Shown: positions 11,745-20,670 of the stretch, one piece after another
How positions within the stretch are numbered: position 1 is the first letter of the stretch
Layout: every line of letters begins with the position of its first letter
Source: Thauera sp.
Lineage (GTDB): Bacteria; Pseudomonadota; Gammaproteobacteria; Burkholderiales; Rhodocyclaceae
DNA: 51,212 nt
Assembly: GCA_030603925.1 (NCBI GenBank)
Contig: JAUVWV010000002.1
Location: forward strand, 1-51,212
Reading direction: 5' to 3'
Notes under the pieces: model-generated
What the model saw: the letters and a program-made list of their open reading frames with translations, nothing else
What the model was told of the DNA's origin: nothing
Database searches by the model: none
Translations under genes and position numbers: made by a program

Positions 11745-11797
11745 CGAGAGTCGCAGGGACGACAAACGAAACATAACCAGCGCACCTCAGGGGGGTC

Positions 11798-13978
11798 ATG
11801 GTTATCCCGGCAGAGCAACCCTTTTTCGATCCGGCTGCGGCGGCACGCAATGGCTTGGAGCTGCCCTGCCGGATCCTCGTCGTCGACGACGACGCCGCGC
11901 TGCGGCGCACCCTGCCCCACGTACTGGCGCAGGCCGGCCGGACCTTCGACGAGTGCGGCACGGTGGGCGAGACCCTGTCCCTGCTGCAGCAGGGCAGCTA
12001 CGATCTGATCCTGCTCGACTACCGCCTGCCCGACGGCAACGGGCTCGCAGTGCTCGAATGGCTGGCGCAGCAGCACCGCGAGGAAGCGGTGATCATGATC
12101 AGCGGCGAGGATGCGATCGACGCGGCGATCGGTGCGCTGCGCGGCGGTGCCGACGACTTCGTGCGCAAGCCCTACCACGTCGCGCAGATCCAGCGCGCGG
12201 TGCAGAACGTCCTGCACCGCACCGCTCTGGAACGCGCCAACCGCGCCATGAGCCAGCGCCTGCGCGCCTCCGAGAAGTTGCACCGCTATCTGGTCGAAAG
12301 CTCGCCCGACCTGATCTTCACCCTGGACGGCGAGGGCCGCTTCAGCTACCTCAATCCGCGCATCGATGCGCTGCTGGGCTTCGATCGCGGCCAGTTGCTC
12401 AAGCGTCCCTTCATCCTGCTCGCCATGCCCGAAGACCAGGACCGCATCCAGGCCCTGCTGCACGCCTGTCGCACCGGCAGTTCGGACGGCTTCAACGTGG
12501 AACTGCGCCTGCGGCGCAACCGCCACATCCTGCAGGACGGCGAGGCGGCCTTCGTCACGGTGTCGCTCAACGGCATGCCGATGCCGGGGCGGGGCGACGC
12601 CGGCGAACGCGACATCGGCCTGTACGGCGTGGCCCGCGACATCTCCGAACGCAAGCGCGCCGAAGAGATCATCACCTTCCAGGCCTACCACGACCAGCTC
12701 ACCCGCCTGCCCAACCGCGTGCTGTTCCGCGACCGCCTGGAGCTGGCCATCGCGCAGGCGCAGCGGCGCGCGGGCACGCTCGCCGTCATGTTCATCGACG
12801 TCGACCGTTTCAAGCTGGTCAACGACACCTACGGCCACGCCGAAGGCGACGCCCTGCTGCGCAACCTCGCCGAGCGCCTGGGCACCACACTGCGCCGCGG
12901 CGACACCCTGGCACGCCTGGGCGGTGACGAGTTCACCGTGCTGCTGCCCGACATCGCGCGGGCCGAGGATGCGGAGACCATCGCACGCAAGATCATCGAT
13001 GCGCTGTCCACGCCCTTCGCGCTGCGCGATGGCGAGTTCCGCGCCTCGGTCAGCATCGGCATCGCCATCCATCCGCGCGACGGCGCGACCGCCGAAGACC
13101 TCACCCAGCACGCCGACGTGGCGATGTACAAGGTGAAGCGTTCGGGCAAGAACGGCTTCCGCTTCTTCGACGCCGATCTCAACGCACACCACCGCCAGCG
13201 CATCACGCTGGAGAACGACCTGCGCAGCGCACTGGCGCGCGACGAGTTCGAACTGTACTTCCAGCCCCAGGTCAGCCTCGCGCGGCGCTGCGTGGTCGGC
13301 ATGGAGGCTTTGCTGCGCTGGAATCATCCGACCCAGGGGCAGGTCGGACCGGCGGTGTTCGTGCCGGTGGCCGAAGAGATGGGCATCATCTCCGAGATCA
13401 GTCTATGGGTACTGGAGCAGGCCTGCCGCCAGCTCAATGTGTGGCGCGCAGCCGGGCACACCGAGCTGCGCATGTCGTTCAACCTGTCGCCGCACGATTT
13501 CGACCGCTGCGACGTGGTGGCGGCCGTGCTCGCGGCGATCGCGCGGCACGGCATTCCGCCCGGCCAGCTGGAACTCGAGATCACCGAGAGCATGATGATG
13601 CAGGACACCGATGCCGCCGCCGGCAAGGTCCGCGCGCTGCGCGCCGCCGGTCTGAGCGTGGCGATCGACGATTTCGGTACCGGTTACTCCTCGCTGTCCT
13701 ACCTGCAGAAGTTTCCGGTGAGCTGCCTGAAGATCGACCGCAGCTTCGTGCGCGAACTGAACGGCCCGGTGATCAACCCGGTGATCTCCGCAATCACCGG
13801 CATCGCGCGCGGTTTCGGCCTGCACCTGATTGCCGAGGGCGTCGAGCAGGCCGAGCAGGTCGCGGTACTGCGCTCGCTGGGCTGCGACACCATGCAGGGC
13901 TACTACTTCGCCCACCCGGCCAGCGCCCGCGATGCCGAGCGCTGGCTGCAGACGGCGACCCTGCCGACGCCCGCCTGA
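11798..13978 (+). CDS. Response regulator REC-PAS-GGDEF-EAL c-di-GMP protein
   Basis: 726 aa; ILVVDDDAALRR, LLDYRLPDGNG, RRGDTLARLGGDEF (with RxxD I-site), MEALLRW, DDFGTGYSSL. Confidence 0.95.
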   Translation: MVIPAEQPFFDPAAAARNGLELPCRILVVDDDAALRRTLPHVLAQAGRTFDECGTVGETLSLLQQGSYDLILLDYRLPDGNGLAVLEWLAQQHREEAVIMISGEDAIDAAIGALRGGADDFVRKPYHVAQIQRAVQNVLHRTALERANRAMSQRLRASEKLHRYLVESSPDLIFTLDGEGRFSYLNPRIDALLGFDRGQLLKRPFILLAMPEDQDRIQALLHACRTGSSDGFNVELRLRRNRHILQDGEAAFVTVSLNGMPMPGRGDAGERDIGLYGVARDISERKRAEEIITFQAYHDQLTRLPNRVLFRDRLELAIAQAQRRAGTLAVMFIDVDRFKLVNDTYGHAEGDALLRNLAERLGTTLRRGDTLARLGGDEFTVLLPDIARAEDAETIARKIIDALSTPFALRDGEFRASVSIGIAIHPRDGATAEDLTQHADVAMYKVKRSGKNGFRFFDADLNAHHRQRITLENDLRSALARDEFELYFQPQVSLARRCVVGMEALLRWNHPTQGQVGPAVFVPVAEEMGIISEISLWVLEQACRQLNVWRAAGHTELRMSFNLSPHDFDRCDVVAAVLAAIARHGIPPGQLELEITESMMMQDTDAAAGKVRALRAAGLSVAIDDFGTGYSSLSYLQKFPVSCLKIDRSFVRELNGPVINPVISAITGIARGFGLHLIAEGVEQAEQVAVLRSLGCDTMQGYYFAHPASARDAERWLQTATLPTPA

Positions 13979-13990
13979 GCGGATCCAAGC

Positions 13991-14030
13991 GGCAACAAAA
14001 AACCAGCCCGCGGGCTGGTTTCTTGTTGCC
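13991..14030. terminator. Bidirectional intrinsic terminator between convergent genes
   Basis: aaccagcccgcgggctggtt 20-bp perfect palindrome, outer arms ggcaacaa/ttgttgcc, A tract left and T-rich right. Confidence 0.85.
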
Positions 14031-14042
14031 GGCGAGCCGGAC

Positions 14043-14384
14043 TTACTTCTGGGCGAGAACCCATTCGGCCAGCGCCTTCGCGTCGGCGTCGTTCACCTGC
14101 GGGTTGGGGGGCATCGGGATCTGGCCCCAGTTGCCCACGCCGCCCTTCTGGATCTTGGTGGCGAGCTTGGCCACCGCATCGCCCTGACCGGCGTACTTGG
14201 CCGCCACGTCCTTGTAGGACGGGCCGACCAGCTTCTTGTCAACGGCGTGACAGGCCATGCAGTTCTTGGCCTTGGCCAGGTCGGCGGAGGCGAAAGCCGG
14301 AGCGGCGGAGAGCAGGCCGGCGGCAACCGCGGCGGCGACGAACATCTTCATAGTGACTTCCTCTTGACGATGGTGGAGAAACAT
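14043..14384 (-). CDS. Class I cytochrome c (c-551/c8-like)
   Basis: 113 aa; signal peptide, CMACH heme motif, GPSYKDVAAKY, IPMPPNP distal Met. Confidence 0.92.
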   Translation of the reverse strand: MFLHHRQEEVTMKMFVAAAVAAGLLSAAPAFASADLAKAKNCMACHAVDKKLVGPSYKDVAAKYAGQGDAVAKLATKIQKGGVGNWGQIPMPPNPQVNDADAKALAEWVLAQK

Positions 14385-14499
14385 CGGCGGATACTAAACC
14401 AAGCACACCGGTTTTGCCTACCCGCTCAATACCTTGTGACGGGACTTGCTGAATGCGTTAACGCACACCGGGCGCGCACGGTTGACAGCGCGCACGCCC

Positions 14500-15351
14500 T
14501 CACTGGCGTATTTCCATCGTCGTAGGCGGCGGTGCGCTGCCGACGGTGGCGCGCCACGGGTTGATGTCCAGTCCGCCACGCCGCGTGTAGCGCGCCCAGA
14601 CCAGCAGCGCCTGCGGCCGGCAGCGCGCCATCAGGTCGCAGAAGATGCGCTCCACGCACTGCTCGTGGAACTCGTTGTGATTGCGAAAGGAGACGATGTA
14701 GCGCAGCAGGCCGGCACGATCGATCGGGGCGCCGCGGTAGCGCACCGCCACCATGCCCCAGTCGGGCTGGCCGGTCACCAGACAATTGGACTTGAGCAGA
14801 TGCGAGTACAGGGTTTCCTCCACCACGGCCACCCCCGGGTCCGCATTGAGGAAGGCCGGTGTCGGCTGGTAGGTGTCGATGTCGATGTCCAGCCCGTCCA
14901 GACAGCAGCCATCCGGCGTACCGAAGGTGCGCTGCGGCTGCCCGCCCAGCGGCTCGATCACCACCTCCACGGCCGCGCCGGCCGCTGCGGAGAGGTCGCG
15001 CACGATCAGCGCCTGCACTTCGGCAGCGCCGCCCAGGCGGCTCTGATTGAAGGCATTGAGATACAGCTTCAGCGACTTCGACTCGATCAGGCGCGGCGAA
15101 TCGGCCGGCACGATGAAGCGCGCCAGCGCCACCACCGGCTTGCCGCGCGGCGTCAGCCAGGACAGCTCGTAGGCGTTCCACAGGTCGGCCCCGACAAAGG
15201 GCAGCGCGCCGGCGGCAATGCCGAGCTCGTCGCGCTTGAGTTGCCGATCGATCGGAAACAGCAGTTCCGGCGCATAGGTGTCGCGGTAGGCCACCGGCTG
15301 TCCGAGCGGGGACGCCTCGGCACCGTGCAGGGCAGGCGGGGAGTTTTTCAT
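14500..15351 (-). CDS. queF: NADPH-dependent 7-cyano-7-deazaguanine reductase QueF
   Basis: Start MKNSPPALHG; LPFVGADLWNAYELSWL, ESKSLKLYLNAFNQSR, SNCLVTGQPDWG, FCDLMARCRP. Confidence 0.95.
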   Translation of the reverse strand: MKNSPPALHGAEASPLGQPVAYRDTYAPELLFPIDRQLKRDELGIAAGALPFVGADLWNAYELSWLTPRGKPVVALARFIVPADSPRLIESKSLKLYLNAFNQSRLGGAAEVQALIVRDLSAAAGAAVEVVIEPLGGQPQRTFGTPDGCCLDGLDIDIDTYQPTPAFLNADPGVAVVEETLYSHLLKSNCLVTGQPDWGMVAVRYRGAPIDRAGLLRYIVSFRNHNEFHEQCVERIFCDLMARCRPQALLVWARYTRRGGLDINPWRATVGSAPPPTTMEIRQ

Positions 15352-15397
15352 GGCGCGCAATTGTATGCGAAGCCCGGCACGCCGCGCAGTGCGCAGA

Positions 15398-15880
15398 TCA
15401 GCCGCCGGCTCCGGCCGCGTCGTACAGCTCGGCGACCACCCGGTTGCCGGGCGCATGGAAGCGCAGCACATCGAAGTACAGGCCGGCCGCGAGGGCGATG
15501 CCGCGCCCATTGGGCGCTGCGCTGCGCTGCGGATCGGGCGCCAGCCAGGACGACCAGACGAAGCCGTCGCCCTGGTCGGTGACCTCGAAGCGCCAGCCCT
15601 GGCCGGTACGCCAGACCGCGAGACGGGCCCGCCGCCGGCCGAGCTTCGGATCGTCCAGCCTGCGGGCCACTTCCGCCTCCCACTCACCGGCCTCGAGCAG
15701 GGCCGCCTTGTGCGCATGGTCGATGCCCAGGTTGCCATGCTCCACGGCATTCACCAGCAGCTCCGCCAAGCCCGCCTCGACGCGCTGCGCCTGCGCGCAC
15801 AGCGCCGCCGCCTGTTGCGCGGCGTTGCGCGCATCGGCCAGGGTACGGATGCTCAGGGACAGGAGGGCTGCCGGCTGCAT
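15398..15880 (-). CDS. RsbW-like ATP-binding protein (anti-sigma factor kinase type)
   Basis: MQPAALLSLSIRTLADARNAA; AELLVNAVEHGNLGI N-box; VTDQGDGF; GRGIALA. Confidence 0.85.
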   Translation of the reverse strand: MQPAALLSLSIRTLADARNAAQQAAALCAQAQRVEAGLAELLVNAVEHGNLGIDHAHKAALLEAGEWEAEVARRLDDPKLGRRRARLAVWRTGQGWRFEVTDQGDGFVWSSWLAPDPQRSAAPNGRGIALAAGLYFDVLRFHAPGNRVVAELYDAAGAGG

Positions 15881-15919
15881 GCGGCACACGCTATCACAGG
15901 CGGACCGCGCCGGGCACGC

Positions 15920-16141
15920 TCACTGCCCGGGACTGTCCTTGACGCCCAGCTTGCGCAGCATGTTCTCCAGCGGACACAGCCCGGTGAAGCCGCTCTGGAA
16001 CAGGTTCAGTCCGACGAAGGCGGTGAACCACAGGAAGTGCCGGCTGACGAAGAGCGGCGAGGCCTCCACGCCGAGTGCCAGCGAGATCAGCACGAAGGCG
16101 CCGGCGAAGATGCGCACGTACTGGTTGGTGGTAAGCGTCAT
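15920..16141 (-). CDS. DUF2892 / YgaP-like transmembrane protein
   Basis: 73 aa MTLTTNQYVRIFAGAFVLISLALG...FVGLNLFQSGFTGLCPLENMLRKLGVK; ATG overlaps the TGA of the RND permease. Confidence 0.9.
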   Translation of the reverse strand: MTLTTNQYVRIFAGAFVLISLALGVEASPLFVSRHFLWFTAFVGLNLFQSGFTGLCPLENMLRKLGVKDSPGQ

Positions 16142-19100
16142 GCGAAGTCTCCTTGCGGGCCGCCGGCACGTCCGCGCAGGGCGGCGTAGTACAGCACCGG
16201 GATCACCACCAGGGTCAGCACGGTGGACACCAGGATGCCGAAGATCAGGCTGAGCGCCAGCCCGTTGAAGATCGGGTCGTCGAGGATGAAGAAGGCGCCG
16301 ATCATCGCCGCCAGCGCGGTCAGGCCGATCGGCTTGGCGCGCACCGCAGCGGCGCGGATCACCGCCTCCGCCAGCTCGACACCCTCGCCCACCTGCTGGT
16401 TGATGAAGTCCACCAGCAGGATGGAGTTGCGCACGATGATGCCGGCCAGCGCGATCATGCCGATCATCGAGGTGGCGGTGAATTGCGCGCCGAACAGCGC
16501 GTGGCCGGGCATCACCCCGATGAGGGTGAGCGGAATGGGCGCCATGATGATCAGCGGCACCAGATAGCTCCTGAACTGCGCCACCACCAGCAGGTAGATC
16601 AGCACCAGGCCCACCGCATAGGCCGCGCCCATGTCGCGGAAGGTCTCGTAGGTGACCTGCCATTCGCCGTCCCACTTGAGGTGGTAGCCGGCGTAGGGGT
16701 CGGCCGGCGCGCGGAGGAACCATTCGCCCAGCGTGCCGCCCAGCGCGGGGCCGTCGAGCTGCAGGCCCTGCAGCCGGCCGCGGATGTCGAACATGCCGTA
16801 GAGCGGGGAATCCAGCCGCCCGCCCATGTCGGCGGTGACATACACCACCGGCAGCAGGTCCTTGCGATGGATGACCTGCTCGCGTTCGGTCTGGCGCACC
16901 TCGACCAGCTCGGACCCCGACACCGGCACGCCGTCGCGCGCGCGCACCTGGAGGCGCAGCAGTTCGCCCACGTCGGACTGGCGGCTGGCCGGCAGCTGGA
17001 TGCGCACCGGGATCTCGTACTTGTTGTCGCCGCCGTGGATCGGGGTGACGTTCTCGCCGGCCAGCGCCAGGCGCACCACCTCGACGATGTCGGCCTGCGC
17101 CACGCCCATGCGCGCCGCCTTGGCCTGATCGACGCGCAGCACCAGCTTGGGCGCGGCCTCATCGACCGTGTCGTCCACCCCGACGATGTCCGGCGTGGCC
17201 TCGAACACGGCGCGCACCCGGCGCGCCACCTCCAGCTGTCCGGCGTAGTCCGGGCCGTAGATTTCGGCAACGATGGGCGACAGCACCGGCGGGCCGGGCG
17301 GCACTTCCACCACCTTGGCGTTGCCGCCGTTGCGCCGCGCGATCTCCGTCACCCGCTCGCGCACCGCCACCGCGATCTCATGGCTCTGCCGGCTGCGCGC
17401 CGCCTTGTCCACCAGGTTCACCTGGATGTCGCCCATCTCCGGCCCCGCGCGCAGGTAGTACTGGCGCACCAGGCCGTTGAAGTTGATCGGCGCCGCGGTG
17501 CCCGCGTAAGCCTGCCAGTCGGTGACTTCTTCCACCCGGCCGATTTCCTCGCCGATCTCGCGCAGCACCCGCACGGTGTCCTCCAGCGGGGTGCCCACCG
17601 GCATGTCCAGCACCACCTGGAACTCGGACTTGTTGTCGAAGGGCAGCATCTTCAGCACCACCCATTGCAGCGCCGGCAGCGCAATCGAGGCGACGATCAG
17701 CGCCAGCACGCCCAGCCACAGCACCAGCCGTGCACGCGCGCCACGCTGCGCATCAAGCATCGGCATCATGATGCGGCGGAAGAGGCCGTCCAGCCGGCGG
17801 GTCAGGCGGTCCTCGCCGCCATGCGCGTGCGCGCCCTGCCCCTTGAGCAGCCTGAGCGCCAGCCAGGGGGTGACGACGAAGGCCACCGCCAGCGAGATGA
17901 ACATGCCCATCGAGGCGTTGATCGGGATCGGGCTCATGTAGGGCCCCATCAGGCCGCTGACGAAGGCCATCGGCAGCAGCGCGGCAATCACCGTGAAGGT
18001 GGCCAGGATGGTCGGCCCGCCGACTTCATCGACCGCCTTGGGGATCAGCTGCCACAGCGCGGTGCCGGGCTCCAGCGTCTTCCAGCGGTGGATGTTTTCC
18101 ACCACCACGATGGCGTCATCGACCAGGATGCCGATGGAGAAGATCAGCGCGAACAGGCTGACCCGGTTGAGCGTGAACCCCCAGGCCCAGGAGGCGAACA
18201 GCGTGGCCGCCAGGGTCAGGGTGACCGCCACGCCGACGATCAGCGCCTCGCGCCGCCCCAGGGTGAAGAACACCAGCAGCACCACCGCGGCGGTGGCGAA
18301 CACCAGCTTGCCGATCAGCTGGCTGGCCTTGTCGGAGGCGGTCTGGCCGTAGTTGCGGGTGACGGTGAATTCCACCCCCTGCGGGATCAGCGCGCCGCGC
18401 AGCGCCTCGGCGCGCGCAATCAGCGCCTCGGCCACGTCGGCGGCGTTGGCGCCCGGCTTCTTCGACACCGCCAGGGTCACCGCCGGGAACACACCGCGCT
18501 CGTCGATACCCGCGGCTGCGGCCGCCGCGCCGGTGCCGAACCAGACATAGCGCGCGGCTTGATCCGGACCGTCCTCCACCGCCGCCACGTCACGCAGGAA
18601 CACCGGCTTGCCGTCCGCCACCCCCACCACCAGACGGCGCACATCCTCCGCCGATTCGAGATAGGTGCCGGTCTGCACCAGCACCTCACGGTTGTCGCGC
18701 ACCAGGGCGCCCGCGGGCTGCGAGGCATTGGCCAGCTGCAGTGCAGCGCGGATGTCCTGGGCGGTGACGCCATGCGCGTTCATGCGCTGGCTGTCCATCT
18801 CCACGCGGACCACATGGTCCGGCCCGCCTATCGTCACCACGTCGCGGGTGCCCGGAATGCGCTTCAGCTCCAGCTCCACCGCGCGCGCCACCTGCTGCAG
18901 CGCAAAGGCGCTGCGCTCCGGGTCGGCGGTCCAGAAACTCAGGCTGAGGATGGGCACGTCGTCGATGCCCTTGGGCTTGATGATCGGCTCGCCCACGCCC
19001 AGCTGCGGGCTGATCCAGTCGCGGTGGGAGTGGATGGTGTCGTACAGCTTCACCAGCGCATCCTGATTGGGCACGCCGACCTCGAACTGCACGGTGACGA

Positions 19101-19404
19101 CCGCCATGCCGGGACGCGACACCGAGTACACATGCTCCACCCCGGCAATGCGCGACAGCACCTGCTCGGCCGGGCGCGCCACCAGCGCCTCCACGTCGCG
19201 CGCCGAGGCGCCCGGGAAGGGCACGAAGACGTTGGCCATGGTGACGTCGATCTGCGGCTCTTCCTCCTTCGGCGTGATCAGCGTGGCGAAGATGCCCAGC
19301 AGCAACAGCACCAGCGCGATCAGCGGGGTCAGCGCGTTGCGCTGGAAGGCGGCGGCAGTGCGCCCCGCGATACCGGCGGGAGCCTGCTCCGAAGCCCCGC
19401 TCAT
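16138..19404 (-). CDS. RND efflux transporter permease (AcrB/HAE-like)
   Basis: 1088 aa; PFPGASARDVEALVARPAEQ, SIGILVDDAIVVVENIHR, GIIVRNSILLVDFINQ. Confidence 0.95.
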   Translation of the reverse strand: MSGASEQAPAGIAGRTAAAFQRNALTPLIALVLLLLGIFATLITPKEEEPQIDVTMANVFVPFPGASARDVEALVARPAEQVLSRIAGVEHVYSVSRPGMAVVTVQFEVGVPNQDALVKLYDTIHSHRDWISPQLGVGEPIIKPKGIDDVPILSLSFWTADPERSAFALQQVARAVELELKRIPGTRDVVTIGGPDHVVRVEMDSQRMNAHGVTAQDIRAALQLANASQPAGALVRDNREVLVQTGTYLESAEDVRRLVVGVADGKPVFLRDVAAVEDGPDQAARYVWFGTGAAAAAAGIDERGVFPAVTLAVSKKPGANAADVAEALIARAEALRGALIPQGVEFTVTRNYGQTASDKASQLIGKLVFATAAVVLLVFFTLGRREALIVGVAVTLTLAATLFASWAWGFTLNRVSLFALIFSIGILVDDAIVVVENIHRWKTLEPGTALWQLIPKAVDEVGGPTILATFTVIAALLPMAFVSGLMGPYMSPIPINASMGMFISLAVAFVVTPWLALRLLKGQGAHAHGGEDRLTRRLDGLFRRIMMPMLDAQRGARARLVLWLGVLALIVASIALPALQWVVLKMLPFDNKSEFQVVLDMPVGTPLEDTVRVLREIGEEIGRVEEVTDWQAYAGTAAPINFNGLVRQYYLRAGPEMGDIQVNLVDKAARSRQSHEIAVAVRERVTEIARRNGGNAKVVEVPPGPPVLSPIVAEIYGPDYAGQLEVARRVRAVFEATPDIVGVDDTVDEAAPKLVLRVDQAKAARMGVAQADIVEVVRLALAGENVTPIHGGDNKYEIPVRIQLPASRQSDVGELLRLQVRARDGVPVSGSELVEVRQTEREQVIHRKDLLPVVYVTADMGGRLDSPLYGMFDIRGRLQGLQLDGPALGGTLGEWFLRAPADPYAGYHLKWDGEWQVTYETFRDMGAAYAVGLVLIYLLVVAQFRSYLVPLIIMAPIPLTLIGVMPGHALFGAQFTATSMIGMIALAGIIVRNSILLVDFINQQVGEGVELAEAVIRAAAVRAKPIGLTALAAMIGAFFILDDPIFNGLALSLIFGILVSTVLTLVVIPVLYYAALRGRAGGPQGDFA

Positions 19405-20450
19405 TGCCCGCCCGTCCGGCCGGCGGGGGCGATGCCGGCGGCCACCGGGTCGAGCGCCACCCGCTCGCCGGCGCGCAGCCCGGCGAGCACCTCGATGCGC
19501 TCTCCGTCCAGGCGGGTGCCGGTACGGACCTGGCGCAGCACGAAGCGCCCGTCCGCGCCGGCCACATACACCGCGCTCAACTCACCGCGCCGCAGCACGG
19601 CAGCCACCGGTACGCTGAGACGCGCCGCCTCGCCCGCGAGGAAATGCACCCGGGCGAACAGGCCGGGCAACACGCCGGGCGTGTCCGGCGGCAGTTCGAC
19701 GCGAAACCGGATGGTGTGGGTGCGGGCGTCCGCGGCGGGCAGCACACTGACCGATGCAGCCTCCAGCCAGCGCCCGCTGTCGGGCAGTTCGATGCGCGCC
19801 TGCCACGGCCCCGCGCCAAGCTCGGCGACGCGCTGCTGGGGCAGATCGACCACGGCACGCATCGCGCCGGGCTGATAGAGGGTGAGCAGGGGGCGCCCCG
19901 GCTGCGCCATCTCGCCGAACTCCACATGACGCGCAGCGATCACGCCGGCCATCGGCGCGTGCACCAGCGCATGCGCCTGTACCGCGCCGGCCTGCCCGCG
20001 CCCGGCCAGCGCGGCGCGCCACTGCGCCTCGGCCGCATCATGACCCGCCTGCGCCTGATCGAGCGCAGCCTGGCTGACGAAGCCACGCTCGAACAACTGG
20101 CGGTTGCGCTGCAACTGGGCGCGCGCGTTCAGCCGCGCCGCCTCGGCCTGCGCCACCACCGCTTCGGCAGCGGCCAGCGCCTCGGCCGCCTCACGGCTGT
20201 CGATGCGCAGCAGCAGCGCGCCCTTGGCGACGCGGTCGCCGGCATCCACGTTCAGCTCGACCACCCGCCCGGACACCTGCGCGGCCAGCACGGTCTGCGC
20301 GGCAGCCTCCAGGGTCGCTTCGACAGTGAGCAGGCGCGGCGCGCTCGCCGCCTCCACCGGCACGCTGGCCGGCTCGGCATGCAGCGGCGCGGAGCCAAGG
20401 ACAAAGGTGACGGCAAGCAGGCGCAGCAGCGCGACAGGGATAGTGTTCAT
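19401..20450 (-). CDS. RND efflux periplasmic adaptor (membrane fusion protein)
   Basis: SGRVVELNVDAGDRVAKGALLLRIDSREA, hairpin region, VAAVLRRGELSAVYV; alternative GTG start at 20477; overlaps permease start. Confidence 0.92.
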   Translation of the reverse strand: MNTIPVALLRLLAVTFVLGSAPLHAEPASVPVEAASAPRLLTVEATLEAAAQTVLAAQVSGRVVELNVDAGDRVAKGALLLRIDSREAAEALAAAEAVVAQAEAARLNARAQLQRNRQLFERGFVSQAALDQAQAGHDAAEAQWRAALAGRGQAGAVQAHALVHAPMAGVIAARHVEFGEMAQPGRPLLTLYQPGAMRAVVDLPQQRVAELGAGPWQARIELPDSGRWLEAASVSVLPAADARTHTIRFRVELPPDTPGVLPGLFARVHFLAGEAARLSVPVAAVLRRGELSAVYVAGADGRFVLRQVRTGTRLDGERIEVLAGLRAGERVALDPVAAGIAPAGRTGGQ

Positions 20451-20457
20451 GTATATT

Positions 20458-20485
20458 AGTTTATTCTTATTTTCCACCCTGTCAA
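20458..20485 (-). promoter_or_regulatory. Predicted sigma70 promoter of RND operon
   Basis: Minus strand TTGACA-16 nt-TAAACT in an AT-rich island; -10 ends 7 nt from the ATG at 20450. Confidence 0.6.
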
Positions 20486-20532
20486 ACGCCCCTCCACCTC
20501 ACTTCAGCCCCGACCGCAAGGGCAGCAAGACG

Positions 20533-20550
20533 TCCTGACAGCTGTCAGGA
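20533..20550. repeat. 18-bp perfect palindrome TCCTGACAGCTGTCAGGA
   Basis: Read directly; lies in the divergent intergenic region between RND operon and ORF 20671. Confidence 0.9.
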
Positions 20551-20670
20551 AAACCCTACGGCGGAATGACGGCAGCGGCCGATATCTCGCCAGCATGAGC
20601 CGCGCAATCATTGGCGCATCGACAGACGCTCGCCATCGATGAGCGCAACATCACCCGGAGGTCAATCATC

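Noticed and set aside
11657-13327. 556-aa minus-strand ORF
   Set aside because: Antisense shadow of the REC-PAS-GGDEF-EAL gene
14454-14465. 12-bp palindrome tgcgttaacgca
   Set aside because: Too short and isolated to separate from chance; no supporting promoter element
14500-15750. ORF-track N-terminal extension of queF
   Set aside because: Extension (MPWSMATWASTMRTRR...) overlaps the RsbW-like gene out of frame; real start is 15351
16153-19875. 1240-aa plus-strand ORF
   Set aside because: Antisense to the clear RND permease/adaptor genes; His/Arg/Gln-rich shadow frame caused by high GC
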